From NCBI GenBank assembly GCA_002007745.1, contig CP019882.1, forward strand, positions 1,054,001-1,118,000: 64,000 bases of DNA. The letters run 5' to 3'. The notes under the pieces are model-generated. The model saw nothing but the letters and a program-made list of their open reading frames with translations, ran no database searches and was not told the DNA's origin. The stretch is from Mycolicibacterium litorale (GTDB lineage Bacteria > Actinomycetota > Actinomycetes > Mycobacteriales > Mycobacteriaceae). This document shows, in pieces, positions 45,606-56,187 of the stretch. Position 1 is the first letter of the stretch, and the number at the start of each line of letters is the position of its first letter. Both the position numbers and the translations under genes were made by a program.

Positions 45606-47225
45606 GTGCCGCACCGATCAAATCGCCGCATGGTCCGGCGCGCGATGGCGGTTCTGCTGGCTCTGCTCGTGCTGGTCGGATGCACCCGCAGCGGTGGCGA
45701 GCCGGCGCCGCCGGCGGCGGCCCAACCGGGCCCTGCGGTGGTCGAGACCACCGGTGGTGCCGTGCGCGGCGTGGTCGCTCCTGGCTATCGAGTCTTCGAC
45801 GGCATTCCCTACGCCGCCGCGCCGATGGGTCCGTTGCGTTGGGCCCCGCCGCAGCCGCGCGCGCCGTGGACCGGGGTGCGCGACGCGACCACACCGGGCC
45901 TGCGGTGTCCCCAGGACGTTCGCAACGATCCTGACTACGGTCGTCCCACCGGCGAGGACTGCCTGAATCTCAACGTGTGGACCCCGGACGGAGCCACCCC
46001 GTCGCACCGGCTCCCGGTGATGGTCTGGATCCACGGTGGCGGGTTTCTCAACGGCAGCGCCGACATCTACGACGCCCGCTGGCTGGCGACGCAGGGCAAC
46101 ATCGTCGTCGTCACCGTCAACTACCGGCTCGGCACCCTCGGCTTCCTGGCGCATCCTGCGCTGAGCCCCGACGGCGACGTCGGCAATTTCGGGCTGGCCG
46201 ATCAGCAGGCGGCGCTGCGGTGGGTGCGGGACAACGTTGCCGAATTCGGCGGTGACCCAGGCAAAGTGACCATCGCCGGAGAGTCGGCCGGGGCGATGTC
46301 GGTGTGTGATCACCTCGTCGCGCCGGAGTCGGCGGGACTGTTCCGGGCCGCGATACTGCAGAGCGGGCCGTGCCAGGCGCAGGCCGACCGTCCCACCGCC
46401 CAACAAGTCAGCATGGCGTACGCGGCCGGCGTGGGTTGCGCGGATCCGGTGACGGCCGCGGCATGCCTGCGTGGATTGCCGGCAGACAGGTTGCTGCGGC
46501 CGCCGCTGTATGTGGGATTCGGACCCGACAAACTGACCGGACCGGTCACCGGTACCGACCGGCTGCCGGTCGACCCGATGACGGCGTTCGCTCTGGGCCG
46601 TGCACCGCGGGTGCCCGTCCTGATCGGCAGCAACGGCGACGAGTTCGCCATGTTCACCGCCATCAAGTGGCTGAAGGAGCGCGGGCTGCCGCCCTACCCG
46701 AAGCTGTTGTCCGACACCTTCGGTCCCGACGCGGCGGCGGTGGCCCAGCATTATCCGTTGGGGTTGTTCGACGGAAACATCGGCGCCGCCTACTCGGCGG
46801 CCGTCACCGACGGGGTTTTCGCCTGCCCGATCGACCGGGCCAGCGCCGGCCTGGCGCACACCGGGCCGGTGTACGCCTACGAGTTCAACGACCGGACCGC
46901 ACCCGCACCCGATGTGCTGCGCGAGGCGCCCTTCCCGGTGGGTGCGAGCCATTCACTCGAACTGCGCTACTTGTTCGACGTCGGCGGGGCGGCCCCGCTG
47001 AACCCTGCACAACGTGAGCTCTCCGACCAGATGATCGCCTACTGGAGCCAATTCGTGCGGACCGGCGCTCCGGATGCAGCCGAGCAGCCGGACTGGCCGC
47101 GGCTCGGCGCCGACGCGGCCACCGGGCCGCGAATGTCGCTGCAGACCGGGAAGTTGTTGCTCACCAACGATTTCAGTGCGCGCCACCAATGCCCGTTCTG
47201 GGCATCGCGCAGGGGCGTTCGCTAG
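45606..47225 (+). CDS. Type B carboxylesterase lipoprotein
   Basis: This carboxylesterase of about 539 residues hydrolyses esters outside the membrane. An Arg-rich start and hydrophobic core lead to the lipobox LVGC. The esterase marks follow: EDCLNLNVWTP, WIHGGGFLNGSA (oxyanion hole) and the nucleophile in TIAGESAGAMS. The GTG at 45606 was chosen; an ATG at 45630 also keeps the signal peptide. Its stop shares the palindrome CTAG with the stop of the convergent TetR gene. Confidence 0.85.
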   Translation: MPHRSNRRMVRRAMAVLLALLVLVGCTRSGGEPAPPAAAQPGPAVVETTGGAVRGVVAPGYRVFDGIPYAAAPMGPLRWAPPQPRAPWTGVRDATTPGLRCPQDVRNDPDYGRPTGEDCLNLNVWTPDGATPSHRLPVMVWIHGGGFLNGSADIYDARWLATQGNIVVVTVNYRLGTLGFLAHPALSPDGDVGNFGLADQQAALRWVRDNVAEFGGDPGKVTIAGESAGAMSVCDHLVAPESAGLFRAAILQSGPCQAQADRPTAQQVSMAYAAGVGCADPVTAAACLRGLPADRLLRPPLYVGFGPDKLTGPVTGTDRLPVDPMTAFALGRAPRVPVLIGSNGDEFAMFTAIKWLKERGLPPYPKLLSDTFGPDAAAVAQHYPLGLFDGNIGAAYSAAVTDGVFACPIDRASAGLAHTGPVYAYEFNDRTAPAPDVLREAPFPVGASHSLELRYLFDVGGAAPLNPAQRELSDQMIAYWSQFVRTGAPDAAEQPDWPRLGADAATGPRMSLQTGKLLLTNDFSARHQCPFWASRRGVR

Positions 47226-47839
47226 CCGCGCCAACGGGGGTGGGCGACGACGGCCAGCGCCTCGGCCACATCCGATGCCAGCGGCCGCTGCGCTGGGCCC
47301 TGCCGGCGAACCCAGCGCTGGAAGGCGAAATCTGCTGCAGCAAAGGATAATTGCACCAGGAGCCCCGGCCGGCTGTCCTCGCCGGGATCGGTTCCCATCC
47401 GGGCGGCGACCAGGTCCACCATCTGGTGGCGGTCGGCTGCCGACAACAACGTCGCCCGGTCGAGCAGTTCGGGCGCGGTCAGGATGGCTGCGCGCCAGTT
47501 CTCCAAGTCGGCATCGTCGAAGGTGTCCACCCGACTGACGATCGCGGCGCCCAGCGCTGCGTCGGGTGGTTCGTCGGTCGGACGGCGGGCCAGCAGGGAG
47601 GCGATCGCGGCGTTGCCGCGCTGCACGGCACCGAGCAGCAGGTCCTCCTTGGTGGCGACGTGGCGGAAGAAGGTCCTGGGCGACACCGACGCCTCGGCGG
47701 CGATGTCGTCGGTGGTGACATTGGCGAACCCGCGCGCCGCGAACAGGCGGTAGGCGGCGGCGTGGATGTCGGCGCGGACCTGTGCCCGCTGCCGGTCACG
47801 CAACGTCGGCGGCCGCGCGGCGGCCGGCGGACTGCTCAC
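47222..47839 (-). CDS. TetR-family transcriptional regulator
   Basis: This 205-residue TetR protein has its HTH at about residues 20-65, with VTTDDIAAEASVSPRTFFRHVATKEDLLL (read in parts). The GTG at 47839 overlaps the stop of the SDR gene (GTGA), so it is the last gene of a DapB-like, SDR, TetR operon and probably controls it. It ends tail-to-tail with the esterase gene. Confidence 0.8.
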   Translation of the reverse strand: MSSPPAAARPPTLRDRQRAQVRADIHAAAYRLFAARGFANVTTDDIAAEASVSPRTFFRHVATKEDLLLGAVQRGNAAIASLLARRPTDEPPDAALGAAIVSRVDTFDDADLENWRAAILTAPELLDRATLLSAADRHQMVDLVAARMGTDPGEDSRPGLLVQLSFAAADFAFQRWVRRQGPAQRPLASDVAEALAVVAHPRWRG

Positions 47840-48630
47840 CGGAAGGTGCCCGTCCCGCCGTCGACGTGGATCGTCTGCGCAGTGAGATAGGAGGCGTCGG
47901 CACTGACCAGGAACGCCACCATCGCGCCGATATCGGTGTGGGTGTCGCCGATGCGGCGCAACGGGATGCCCTTGACGACCTTGTTGTAGACGTCTGGGAA
48001 GTCTGCACTCCAGTTCGCGACGCCGTCGGAGTTGGCGAACGGGCACACCACATTGACCCGGATGTTGTCGGCTCCCCATTCCAGGGCAGCCACTTTGGAG
48101 ATTCCGCGGATCGCCTCCTTGGCTCCGGCGTAGGCGCCGAACGTCTTCTGGCCGCCGGTGCCGCTGCCCGAACCGAAGTTCACGATCGATCCGCCGCCGG
48201 CTGCCTTGAGAATCGGATAGGCCGCCTGCATCAGGAAGAAGGTGGCCCGCGGCCCGGTGTCGAAGACCAGGTCGAAATCGTCCATGGTGATTTCGCCGAA
48301 CGGCTTGGGTTCGTTGGTGGCGATTGCGTTGTTCACCAGCGCGTCGACGCCACCCAGTCGCGCGACGGCGTTGTCGACGATGCGTTGGTAACTGGAGTGC
48401 TCGCACAGGTCGGCCTCCAGGTGCAGTGCTTGATGTCCGGCGGCGGCGAACCCGGCGGCGACATCCGCCACCGCCGGGTTACGGTCCACCAGCAGCACCG
48501 CCGCGCCACGCTCGAGCAGCGCCGCGCTGATGCCGAGTCCGACTCCGCGGGCCGCCCCGGTCACGATGACCCGTCGGCCGCGCAGCGACTCGGGATGCCA
48601 GTAATGTCCCTCAGAATTCGGTGCCACCAC
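47836..48630 (-). CDS. Short-chain dehydrogenase/reductase
   Basis: This 264-residue classical SDR has VTGAARGVGLGISAALLERG (about residues 24-43) and a catalytic Tyr/Lys pair in AYAGAKEA. The first catalytic position is in NFGSGSG, and the C terminus ends in IHVDGGTGTF. The usual NNAG reads NNAI, a small deviation. It lacks the long insertion of the mycofactocin-coupled SDR subfamily, so it probably uses free NAD(P). GTG at 48630. It sits between a DapB-like dehydrogenase and a TetR gene. Confidence 0.83.
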   Translation of the reverse strand: MVAPNSEGHYWHPESLRGRRVIVTGAARGVGLGISAALLERGAAVLLVDRNPAVADVAAGFAAAGHQALHLEADLCEHSSYQRIVDNAVARLGGVDALVNNAIATNEPKPFGEITMDDFDLVFDTGPRATFFLMQAAYPILKAAGGGSIVNFGSGSGTGGQKTFGAYAGAKEAIRGISKVAALEWGADNIRVNVVCPFANSDGVANWSADFPDVYNKVVKGIPLRRIGDTHTDIGAMVAFLVSADASYLTAQTIHVDGGTGTFR

Positions 48631-48672
48631 GCGACTCCCTGTGCTGTTCGGGCTGATGTTGCTGCGATGTCC

Positions 48673-49734
48673 TCACCCGGCCAGGTCCGGGGCGGCGCGG
48701 CCGGCGATGAGCGGCAGATCCAGGTAGGTCTTGATCCCCGGGCCCGCCTCGCAGACGTAGGGCACCGCGCTGATGCAGTGGTTGGCGGTGGCCACCACGC
48801 CCGGATTGCGCTCGAGGCCCTCGGCGACGGTCTCCGGTTGCAGCCCCTTGAAGGTCAGCGACACCGTCGGGTCGCCGGTGACCTCGACCTCGAATCGCTC
48901 GCCCTGTTCGCCCAGCGTCCACGGCGGATCGAGTTCCACCTCGCACATCAGCCAGTTCACCGCCGCGGTGACCACCGGGGTGTCGTCCACGATCGCCTCC
49001 CAGCGGAACCGTCGTGCCGCGACCGTGCCAGCCTCCATCGGCACGACGAGGTCGTCGGTCCCGGTGACGGCGACGGCGACCTCCTGGGTGGACCGGATCC
49101 GTGGTTCGGCGCGGAAGCCGAGTTGGTCGGCGACCATGCGCACCGACTGTTTGAAGCCCGCCTCCAGCAGGGCGGCGATCGGGCCGCTCATCGCCTGATC
49201 CGGGGTCAACCCGAAGCCCATCACCTCACGGACCACCAAGGGGGCGTTGTAGGTGCGGATGTCGGAGAATTCTTCGGCACGGACATGGGTGATCGCTGAG
49301 GTCAGCGACGAGACCATCAGCGGGAACCGCTCGGTGATGCCGCCGGGGTGGATGCCCGAGCCGTGCAAGGTGACACCGCCTTCGACCGCGGCTTCCTCGA
49401 TGGCCTGTACCGCCGGATTCTGCCGATCCGGATAGACCCAGCCGACCGGGGTCACCACGTTCTTGCCCGATCGCAGGATCTGCTTGACGACCTCGTCGTC
49501 GGGCAGCAGGGGGGAGTACATGACGCAGTCGGCGTCGGTGGCCAACAGTTGGTCGATGTCGGTGCTCGCGGCCACGCCGATCGGGTCTTGTCCGATCAGT
49601 TCGCCGATGTCGCGACCGTTCTTGTCGGCGCTGTGCACCCAGGCGCCGACGAGTTCGAGTTCGGGGTGGCGCAGGACGCCCTGGATTGCCGCTTTGCCGA
49701 CGCCACCGGTCGCCCACTGGATCACGCGATACAT
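48673..49734 (-). CDS. DapB-like NAD(P)-dependent oxidoreductase
   Basis: This 353-residue protein has an N-terminal Rossmann domain (VIQWATGGVGKAAIQGVLRH) related to dihydrodipicolinate reductase and to 2,4-diaminopentanoate dehydrogenase. A C-terminal alpha/beta domain contains GSGIHPGGITER. Members are common in mycobacteria with unknown substrates, often beside lipid or terpenoid catabolic genes. It is the first gene of the operon with the SDR and TetR genes. It is not the lysine-pathway DapB, being about 100 residues longer. Confidence 0.75.
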   Translation of the reverse strand: MYRVIQWATGGVGKAAIQGVLRHPELELVGAWVHSADKNGRDIGELIGQDPIGVAASTDIDQLLATDADCVMYSPLLPDDEVVKQILRSGKNVVTPVGWVYPDRQNPAVQAIEEAAVEGGVTLHGSGIHPGGITERFPLMVSSLTSAITHVRAEEFSDIRTYNAPLVVREVMGFGLTPDQAMSGPIAALLEAGFKQSVRMVADQLGFRAEPRIRSTQEVAVAVTGTDDLVVPMEAGTVAARRFRWEAIVDDTPVVTAAVNWLMCEVELDPPWTLGEQGERFEVEVTGDPTVSLTFKGLQPETVAEGLERNPGVVATANHCISAVPYVCEAGPGIKTYLDLPLIAGRAAPDLAG

Positions 49735-49766
49735 GACGGCATCGTATGTCTAGGTGGCAGTAACTG

Positions 49767-50246
49767 TCACAATTTCGCGGGCGTCACCCAGGTGGTGATG
49801 TCGGCGTGGGCCACCTCGGTGCCGCCGCGGTCGTACACCCCGACGCCGACGGTGACGTCGGCGCCGGCGCCCACGACCGTCAGATCCAGCGAGTCCAGCC
49901 GGGCGCGGGCCCGCAGCGATGTGGTGGCCTTCTGCAGGTACTGGACGGTCATGGCTTTGGGGATCCACCGGTGGCTGGCCGGAACGGTGGCTTCCATCAG
50001 CATTCCCATCGCCAGTTCGGCCGCATTGCACATCGCGATCGCATGCACGGTCCCGAGATGGTTGTGGACCAGCGGCCAGTTCGGCACGCTCACCTCCGCG
50101 TACCCGGGCTCCATCGCCACCACCCGGGGAAGGACCGTGGCGAAGTAGGGCACCCGGATCGCGGCCGCGGCCGAGAACAGCAGCTCGCCGCCCGGGAGGC
50201 CGGACAGTCGCTGCCAGATCCGAAATGTTGAGGTCAATGGAGCCAT
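49767..50246 (-). CDS. DUF4442 hotdog-fold protein (thioesterase-like)
   Basis: This 159-residue protein is predicted to have the hotdog fold of PaaI-like thioesterases. The central motif HNHLGTVHAIAMCNAAELAMGML has the typical N-H-x-G-T-hA helix. The C-terminal strand has VGVGVYDRGGTEVAHADITTW. It could hydrolyse acyl-CoAs, though the DUF4442 subgroup is not characterised. It is divergent from the S10 operon promoter region and 32 bp from the DapB-like gene on the same strand. Confidence 0.72.
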   Translation of the reverse strand: MAPLTSTFRIWQRLSGLPGGELLFSAAAAIRVPYFATVLPRVVAMEPGYAEVSVPNWPLVHNHLGTVHAIAMCNAAELAMGMLMEATVPASHRWIPKAMTVQYLQKATTSLRARARLDSLDLTVVGAGADVTVGVGVYDRGGTEVAHADITTWVTPAKL

Positions 50247-50318
50247 GCCAGCGGACCTTACTCGGCAGTAAGATGGGTGTCTTCGGCTCGTCCGGCGGCC
50301 GCGCTGAGCAGGCCATGC

Positions 50319-50376
50319 GGGGATTCGGCTCGCGCTCAGGCGGGATTTGGCCGGTCCTCAGGCGAGATTTGGCCGC
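50319..50376. repeat. Tandem imperfect 22-bp repeats upstream of the S10 promoter
   Basis: Units 50335-50354 and 50357-50376 differ at only two of 20 bases (the shared core is CTCAGGCG-GATTTGGCCG). A third, weaker copy of the core (GGATTCGGC at 50321-50329) keeps the exact 22-bp phase. Two helical turns per unit places the copies on one DNA face. The last unit supplies the -35 element of the S10 promoter. Confidence 0.6.
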
Positions 50377-50397
50377 CGCCGCGATCTAGGGCATACT
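50369..50397 (+). promoter_or_regulatory. Predicted promoter of the S10 ribosomal operon
   Basis: TTGGCC (50369-50374) and CATACT (50392-50397) are separated by 17 bp. Transcription from about 50404 gives a leader of about 283 nt before rpsJ. The 440-bp gap 50247-50686 holds the repeats, this promoter and the leader; I see no gene in it. Confidence 0.55.
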
Positions 50398-50460
50398 GTT
50401 CGGGTTGCCTTGAGCCGGGTTCGCCCCCACTGGGAGCGTGTCGCCCAAGGTATACGACCG

Positions 50461-50476
50461 GCGCCCAAACGGGCGC
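50461..50476 (+). other. Hairpin in the S10 operon leader
   Basis: GCGCCC and GGGCGC flank an AAAC tetraloop near the 5' part of the predicted leader. It may be part of a structured region used for autoregulation, but no known r-protein binding motif was recognised. Confidence 0.35.
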
Positions 50477-50686
50477 GTCCGGTTCCCACCTCGCAGCGCG
50501 ACGGATTTTCTCCGCGCCTGCGGGGCCGCGGGAGGGCGACACGCCCGACCGCGGGGGCCGGAGCACCAGGACAGGTAAAGAGCGGCGGCGACAGCCAGCG
50601 CTGAATGTCGGCCCACGGCCGCACATCGCAGCGCATGACCACCGTGTCCCTTCGTGGGACCAAGCAGGAGTGAAGGTAGGAGAAGC

Positions 50687-50992
50687 GTGGCGGGACAAAA
50701 GATCCGCATCAGGCTCAAGGCCTACGACCACGAGGCCATTGATGCCTCGGCGCGCAAGATCGTGGAGACGGTCACCCGTACCGGCGCGAGCGTGGTTGGT
50801 CCAGTGCCGCTGCCGACGGAAAAGAACGTGTACTGCGTCATCCGCTCACCGCACAAGTACAAGGACTCGCGGGAGCACTTCGAGATGCGCACGCACAAGC
50901 GACTCATCGATATCCTCGACCCGACGCCGAAGACCGTTGACGCACTCATGCGCATCGATCTGCCGGCCAGCGTCGACGTGAACATCCAGTAG
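50687..50992 (+). CDS. rpsJ: 30S ribosomal protein S10
   Basis: This 101-residue S10 (NusE) acts in the 30S head and in transcription antitermination. [20 protein letters not shown] and the [11 protein letters not shown] segment are conserved. The GTG at 50687 with AGGAGA ahead gives the usual N terminus. It is the first gene of the S10 operon. Confidence 0.97.
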
Positions 50993-51011
50993 TAGGGGAG
51001 TCGACGAACAA

Positions 51012-51665
51012 ATGGCACGAAAAGGCATTCTGGGCACCAAGCTGGGCATGACCCAGGTGTTCGACGAGAACAATCGGGTCGTCCCGGTCACGGTCGTCAA
51101 GGCCGGACCGAACGTGGTGACCCGCATCCGCACCCCCGAGCGTGACGGGTACAGCGCGGTGCAGCTGGCCTACGGCGAGATCAGCCCGCGCAAGGTGACC
51201 AAGCCGGTGACCGGTCAGTACGCGGCCGCTGGGGTCAACCCGCGCCGCCACCTCGCCGAGCTGCGTCTCGACGACGAGACCGCAGCCGCCGAGTACGAGG
51301 TCGGCCAGGAGCTGACGGCGGAGATCTTCGCCGACGGCACCTATGTCGACGTGACCGGCACCAGCAAGGGCAAGGGCTACGCCGGCACCATGAAGCGGCA
51401 CGGCTTCCGCGGTCAGGGCGCCAGCCACGGCGCCCAGGCGGTCCACCGCCGGCCGGGTTCGATCGGTGGCTGCGCCACCCCGGGCCGGGTCTTCAAGGGC
51501 ACCCGGATGTCGGGGCGCATGGGCAACGACCGGGTCACCACGCAGAACCTGTTGGTGCACAAGGTCGACGCCGAGAACGGCGTGCTGCTGATCAAGGGCG
51601 CCGTCCCCGGCCGCAATGGCGGACTCGTCGTGGTTCGCACGGCAGTCAAACGAGGTGAGAAGTGA
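51012..51665 (+). CDS. rplC: 50S ribosomal protein L3
   Basis: This 217-residue L3 begins with [17 protein letters not shown] and contains the long central loop ([20 protein letters not shown]) that approaches the peptidyl transferase centre. The stop overlaps the rplD start by four bases (GTGA), showing tight coupling in the operon. Confidence 0.97.
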   Translation: MARKGILGTKLGMTQVFDENNRVVPVTVVKAGPNVVTRIRTPERDGYSAVQLAYGEISPRKVTKPVTGQYAAAGVNPRRHLAELRLDDETAAAEYEVGQELTAEIFADGTYVDVTGTSKGKGYAGTMKRHGFRGQGASHGAQAVHRRPGSIGGCATPGRVFKGTRMSGRMGNDRVTTQNLLVHKVDAENGVLLIKGAVPGRNGGLVVVRTAVKRGEK

Positions 51666-52315
51666 CTCTGAAGATTGACGTTCGCACACCGAGCGGCAAG
51701 AACGACGGCACGGTGGAACTGCCGGCCGAGCTGTTCGACGTCGAGCCCAACATCGCGTTGATGCACCAGGTGGTGACCGCACAGCTGGCCGCCAAGCGGC
51801 AGGGCACGCACGCCACCAAGACGCGCGGTGAGGTCTCCGGCGGCGGCAAGAAGCCGTACCGGCAGAAGGGCACCGGTCGCGCCCGTCAGGGCTCGACCCG
51901 CGCGCCGCAGTTCGCCGGTGGTGGCATCGTGCACGGCCCGCAGCCGCGTGACTACAGCCAGCGGACCCCGAAGAAGATGATCGCCGCCGCACTGCGCAGC
52001 GCGCTGTCCGACCGGGCCCGCAACGAGCGCATCCACGCGGTGACCGAGCTGCTGACCGGCCAGACCCCGTCGACCAAGAGCGCCAAGGCGTTCCTGGGCA
52101 CGCTGACCGACCGCCGCAAGGTGCTGGTCGTGATCGGCCGGGCCGACGAGGTGGGAGCCAAGAGCGTGCGCAACCTTCCCGGTGTGCACGTGATCTCGCC
52201 CGACCAGCTCAACACCTACGACGTGCTCAATGCCGACGACGTGGTGTTCAGCGTGGAGGCCCTGGATGCATATATCAGCGCCAACACCAAGACCGTTGAG
52301 GAGGTTTCGGCCTGA
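51662..52315 (+). CDS. rplD: 50S ribosomal protein L4
   Basis: This 217-residue L4 contributes an extended loop ([19 protein letters not shown]) to the exit tunnel wall. In enterics L4 represses its own operon; the long leader upstream of rpsJ would allow that here, though it is not shown. GTG start overlapping rplC; the stop overlaps the rplW ATG by one base. Confidence 0.97.
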   Translation: MTLKIDVRTPSGKNDGTVELPAELFDVEPNIALMHQVVTAQLAAKRQGTHATKTRGEVSGGGKKPYRQKGTGRARQGSTRAPQFAGGGIVHGPQPRDYSQRTPKKMIAAALRSALSDRARNERIHAVTELLTGQTPSTKSAKAFLGTLTDRRKVLVVIGRADEVGAKSVRNLPGVHVISPDQLNTYDVLNADDVVFSVEALDAYISANTKTVEEVSA

Positions 52316-52617
52316 TGGCGACCGTGACTGATCCCCGCGACATCATTCTGGCCCCGGTCATCTCCGAGAAGTCGTACGGATTGATCGAGGACAACGTCTA
52401 CACGTTCATCGTCCGCCCGGACTCGAACAAGACGCAGATCAAGATCGCGATCGAGAAGATCTTCTCTGTGAAGGTCGACTCGGTGAACACCGCCAACCGG
52501 CAGGGCAAGCGCAAGCGCACCCGGGCCGGGTTCGGCAAGCGCAAGAGCACCAAGCGCGCGATCGTGACCCTGGCCCCCGGCAGCAAGCCGATCGATCTCT
52601 TCGGAGCACCGGCCTAG
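52315..52617 (+). CDS. rplW: 50S ribosomal protein L23
   Basis: This 100-residue L23 lies at the tunnel exit, where trigger factor and SRP dock. [18 protein letters not shown] and the basic [15 protein letters not shown] tail loop are conserved. It starts one base before the end of the rplD stop. Confidence 0.96.
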   Translation: MATVTDPRDIILAPVISEKSYGLIEDNVYTFIVRPDSNKTQIKIAIEKIFSVKVDSVNTANRQGKRKRTRAGFGKRKSTKRAIVTLAPGSKPIDLFGAPA

Positions 52618-52647
52618 TCCGGTAAGAACAGAACTCAGGAATAGATA

Positions 52648-53484
<837 letters not shown>

Positions 53485-53500
53485 GCAGGGGAGTTAAGAG

Positions 53501-53778
53501 ATGCCACGCAGCCTGAAGAAGGGTCCGTTCGTCGACGACCATCTGCTCAAGAAGGTCGACGTCCAGAACGAGAAGAACACCAAGCAGGTCATCAAGACCT
53601 GGTCGCGTCGTTCGACCATCATCCCGGACTTCATCGGTCACACCTTCGCCGTCCACGACGGTCGCAAGCATGTGCCGGTGTTCGTCACCGAGGCCATGGT
53701 CGGGCACAAGCTGGGCGAGTTCGCCCCGACACGGACGTTCAAGGGTCACATCAAGGATGACCGGAAGAGCAAGAGGCG

Positions 53779-53782
<4 letters not shown>
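53501..53782 (+). CDS. rpsS: 30S ribosomal protein S19
   Basis: This 93-residue S19 is in the 30S head. [19 protein letters not shown] and [16 protein letters not shown] are conserved. The stop overlaps the rplV start (ATGA). Confidence 0.97.
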
Positions 53783-55112
<1,330 letters not shown>

Positions 55113-55114
55113 TC

Positions 55115-55531
55115 ATGTTGATTCCCCGCAAGGTCAAGCACCGCAAGCAACACCACCCCAAGCAGCGTGGTATCGCCAGCGGCGGCACATCGGTGACCTT
55201 CGGTGACTACGGCATCCAGGCACTGGAGCACGCCTACGTCACCAACCGGCAGATCGAGTCCGCTCGTATCGCCATCAACCGGCACATCAAGCGTGGCGGC
55301 AAGGTGTGGATCAACATCTTCCCGGACCGTCCGCTGACCAAGAAGCCGGCCGAAACCCGCATGGGTTCCGGCAAGGGTTCGCCGGAGTGGTGGGTGTCCA
55401 ACGTCAAGCCGGGCCGGGTGCTCTTCGAGCTGAGCTACCCCGACGAGAAGATCGCCAGGGAAGCCCTGACCCGTGCAATCCACAAGCTGCCGATCAAGGC
55501 ACGCATCGTGACCCGAGAGGAGCAGTTCTGA
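55115..55531 (+). CDS. rplP: 50S ribosomal protein L16
   Basis: This 138-residue L16 contacts A-site tRNA and helps assemble the peptidyl transferase region. [19 protein letters not shown] and [21 protein letters not shown] (read in parts) are conserved. It starts two bases after the rpsC stop and its TGA overlaps the rpmC ATG. Confidence 0.97.
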   Translation: MLIPRKVKHRKQHHPKQRGIASGGTSVTFGDYGIQALEHAYVTNRQIESARIAINRHIKRGGKVWINIFPDRPLTKKPAETRMGSGKGSPEWWVSNVKPGRVLFELSYPDEKIAREALTRAIHKLPIKARIVTREEQF

Positions 55532-55764
55532 TGGCAGTAGGCGTCAGCGCCGGCGAACTGCGTGAACTCAGCGACGAAGAGTTGACCGACAAGCTGCGCG
55601 AATCGAAGGAAGAGCTGTTCAACCTGCGCTTCCAGATGGCCACCGGACAGTTGGACAACAACCGCCGGCTGCGCACCGTGCGTCAGGAGATCGCGCGCAT
55701 CTACACGGTGCTGCGCGAACGTGAACTGGGTCTGGCCTCCGGACCCACTGGTGAGGAATCGTGA
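55531..55764 (+). CDS. rpmC: 50S ribosomal protein L29
   Basis: This 77-residue L29 is a helical hairpin protein at the tunnel exit. [20 protein letters not shown] and [16 protein letters not shown] are conserved. It overlaps rplP at the start and rpsQ at the end (GTGA). Confidence 0.95.
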   Translation: MAVGVSAGELRELSDEELTDKLRESKEELFNLRFQMATGQLDNNRRLRTVRQEIARIYTVLRERELGLASGPTGEES

Positions 55765-56072
55765 TGGCAGATACCAATTCGGGGACCAAGGGTCCTCAGC
55801 ACACTCCGGCCGCGGACAAGCCGCGCGGGCGTCGCAAGACCGCGATCGGTTACGTGGTCAGTGACAAGATGCAGAAGACCATCGTGGTCGAGCTGGAGTC
55901 GCGTGTGCAGCACCCCAAGTACGGCAAGATCATTCGCACGACCAAGAAGGTCAAGGCGCACGACGAGGACGGCATTGCCGGTGTCGGCGACCGGGTCTCG
56001 CTGATGGAGACCCGCCCGCTGTCTGCCAGCAAGCGCTGGCGTCTGGTCGACGTGCTCGAAAAGGCCAAGTAA
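55761..56072 (+). CDS. rpsQ: 30S ribosomal protein S17
   Basis: This 103-residue S17 binds 16S rRNA early in assembly. The core is [19 protein letters not shown] onward, and the first 30 residues are an actinobacterial N-terminal extension. GTG at 55761 overlaps the rpmC stop; ATG at 55764 is the alternative. It is the last gene of the operon, which ends at the terminator 20 bp downstream. Confidence 0.96.
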   Translation: MMADTNSGTKGPQHTPAADKPRGRRKTAIGYVVSDKMQKTIVVELESRVQHPKYGKIIRTTKKVKAHDEDGIAGVGDRVSLMETRPLSASKRWRLVDVLEKAK

Positions 56073-56090
56073 CTCCACAGCAACAAAATG

Positions 56091-56124
56091 ACCTACCGCC
56101 GGCTTGTCCGGCGGTAGGTTTTTA
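56091..56124 (+). terminator. Intrinsic terminator of the S10 operon
   Basis: ACCTACCGCCGG (56091-56102) pairs with CCGGCGGTAGGT (56108-56119) around a 5-nt loop, followed by a run of T. A 12-bp GC-rich stem with a T tract is a strong rho-independent terminator. Confidence 0.92.
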
Positions 56125-56172
56125 TTACGCTGGCGTAGATTTTTCGTTTGTGGGTGTCAGGAGAGTGAACTG

Positions 56173-56187
56173 CCTACGATTCGTGCG
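56173..56187 (+). promoter_or_regulatory. Predicted leaderless promoter of the BcsB-like gene
   Basis: TACGAT at 56173-56178 is followed by exactly 7 bases and then the ATG at 56188. That places the transcription start at or next to the A of ATG. No ribosome binding site lies near the start, which fits a leaderless mRNA, common in mycobacteria. Confidence 0.5.
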
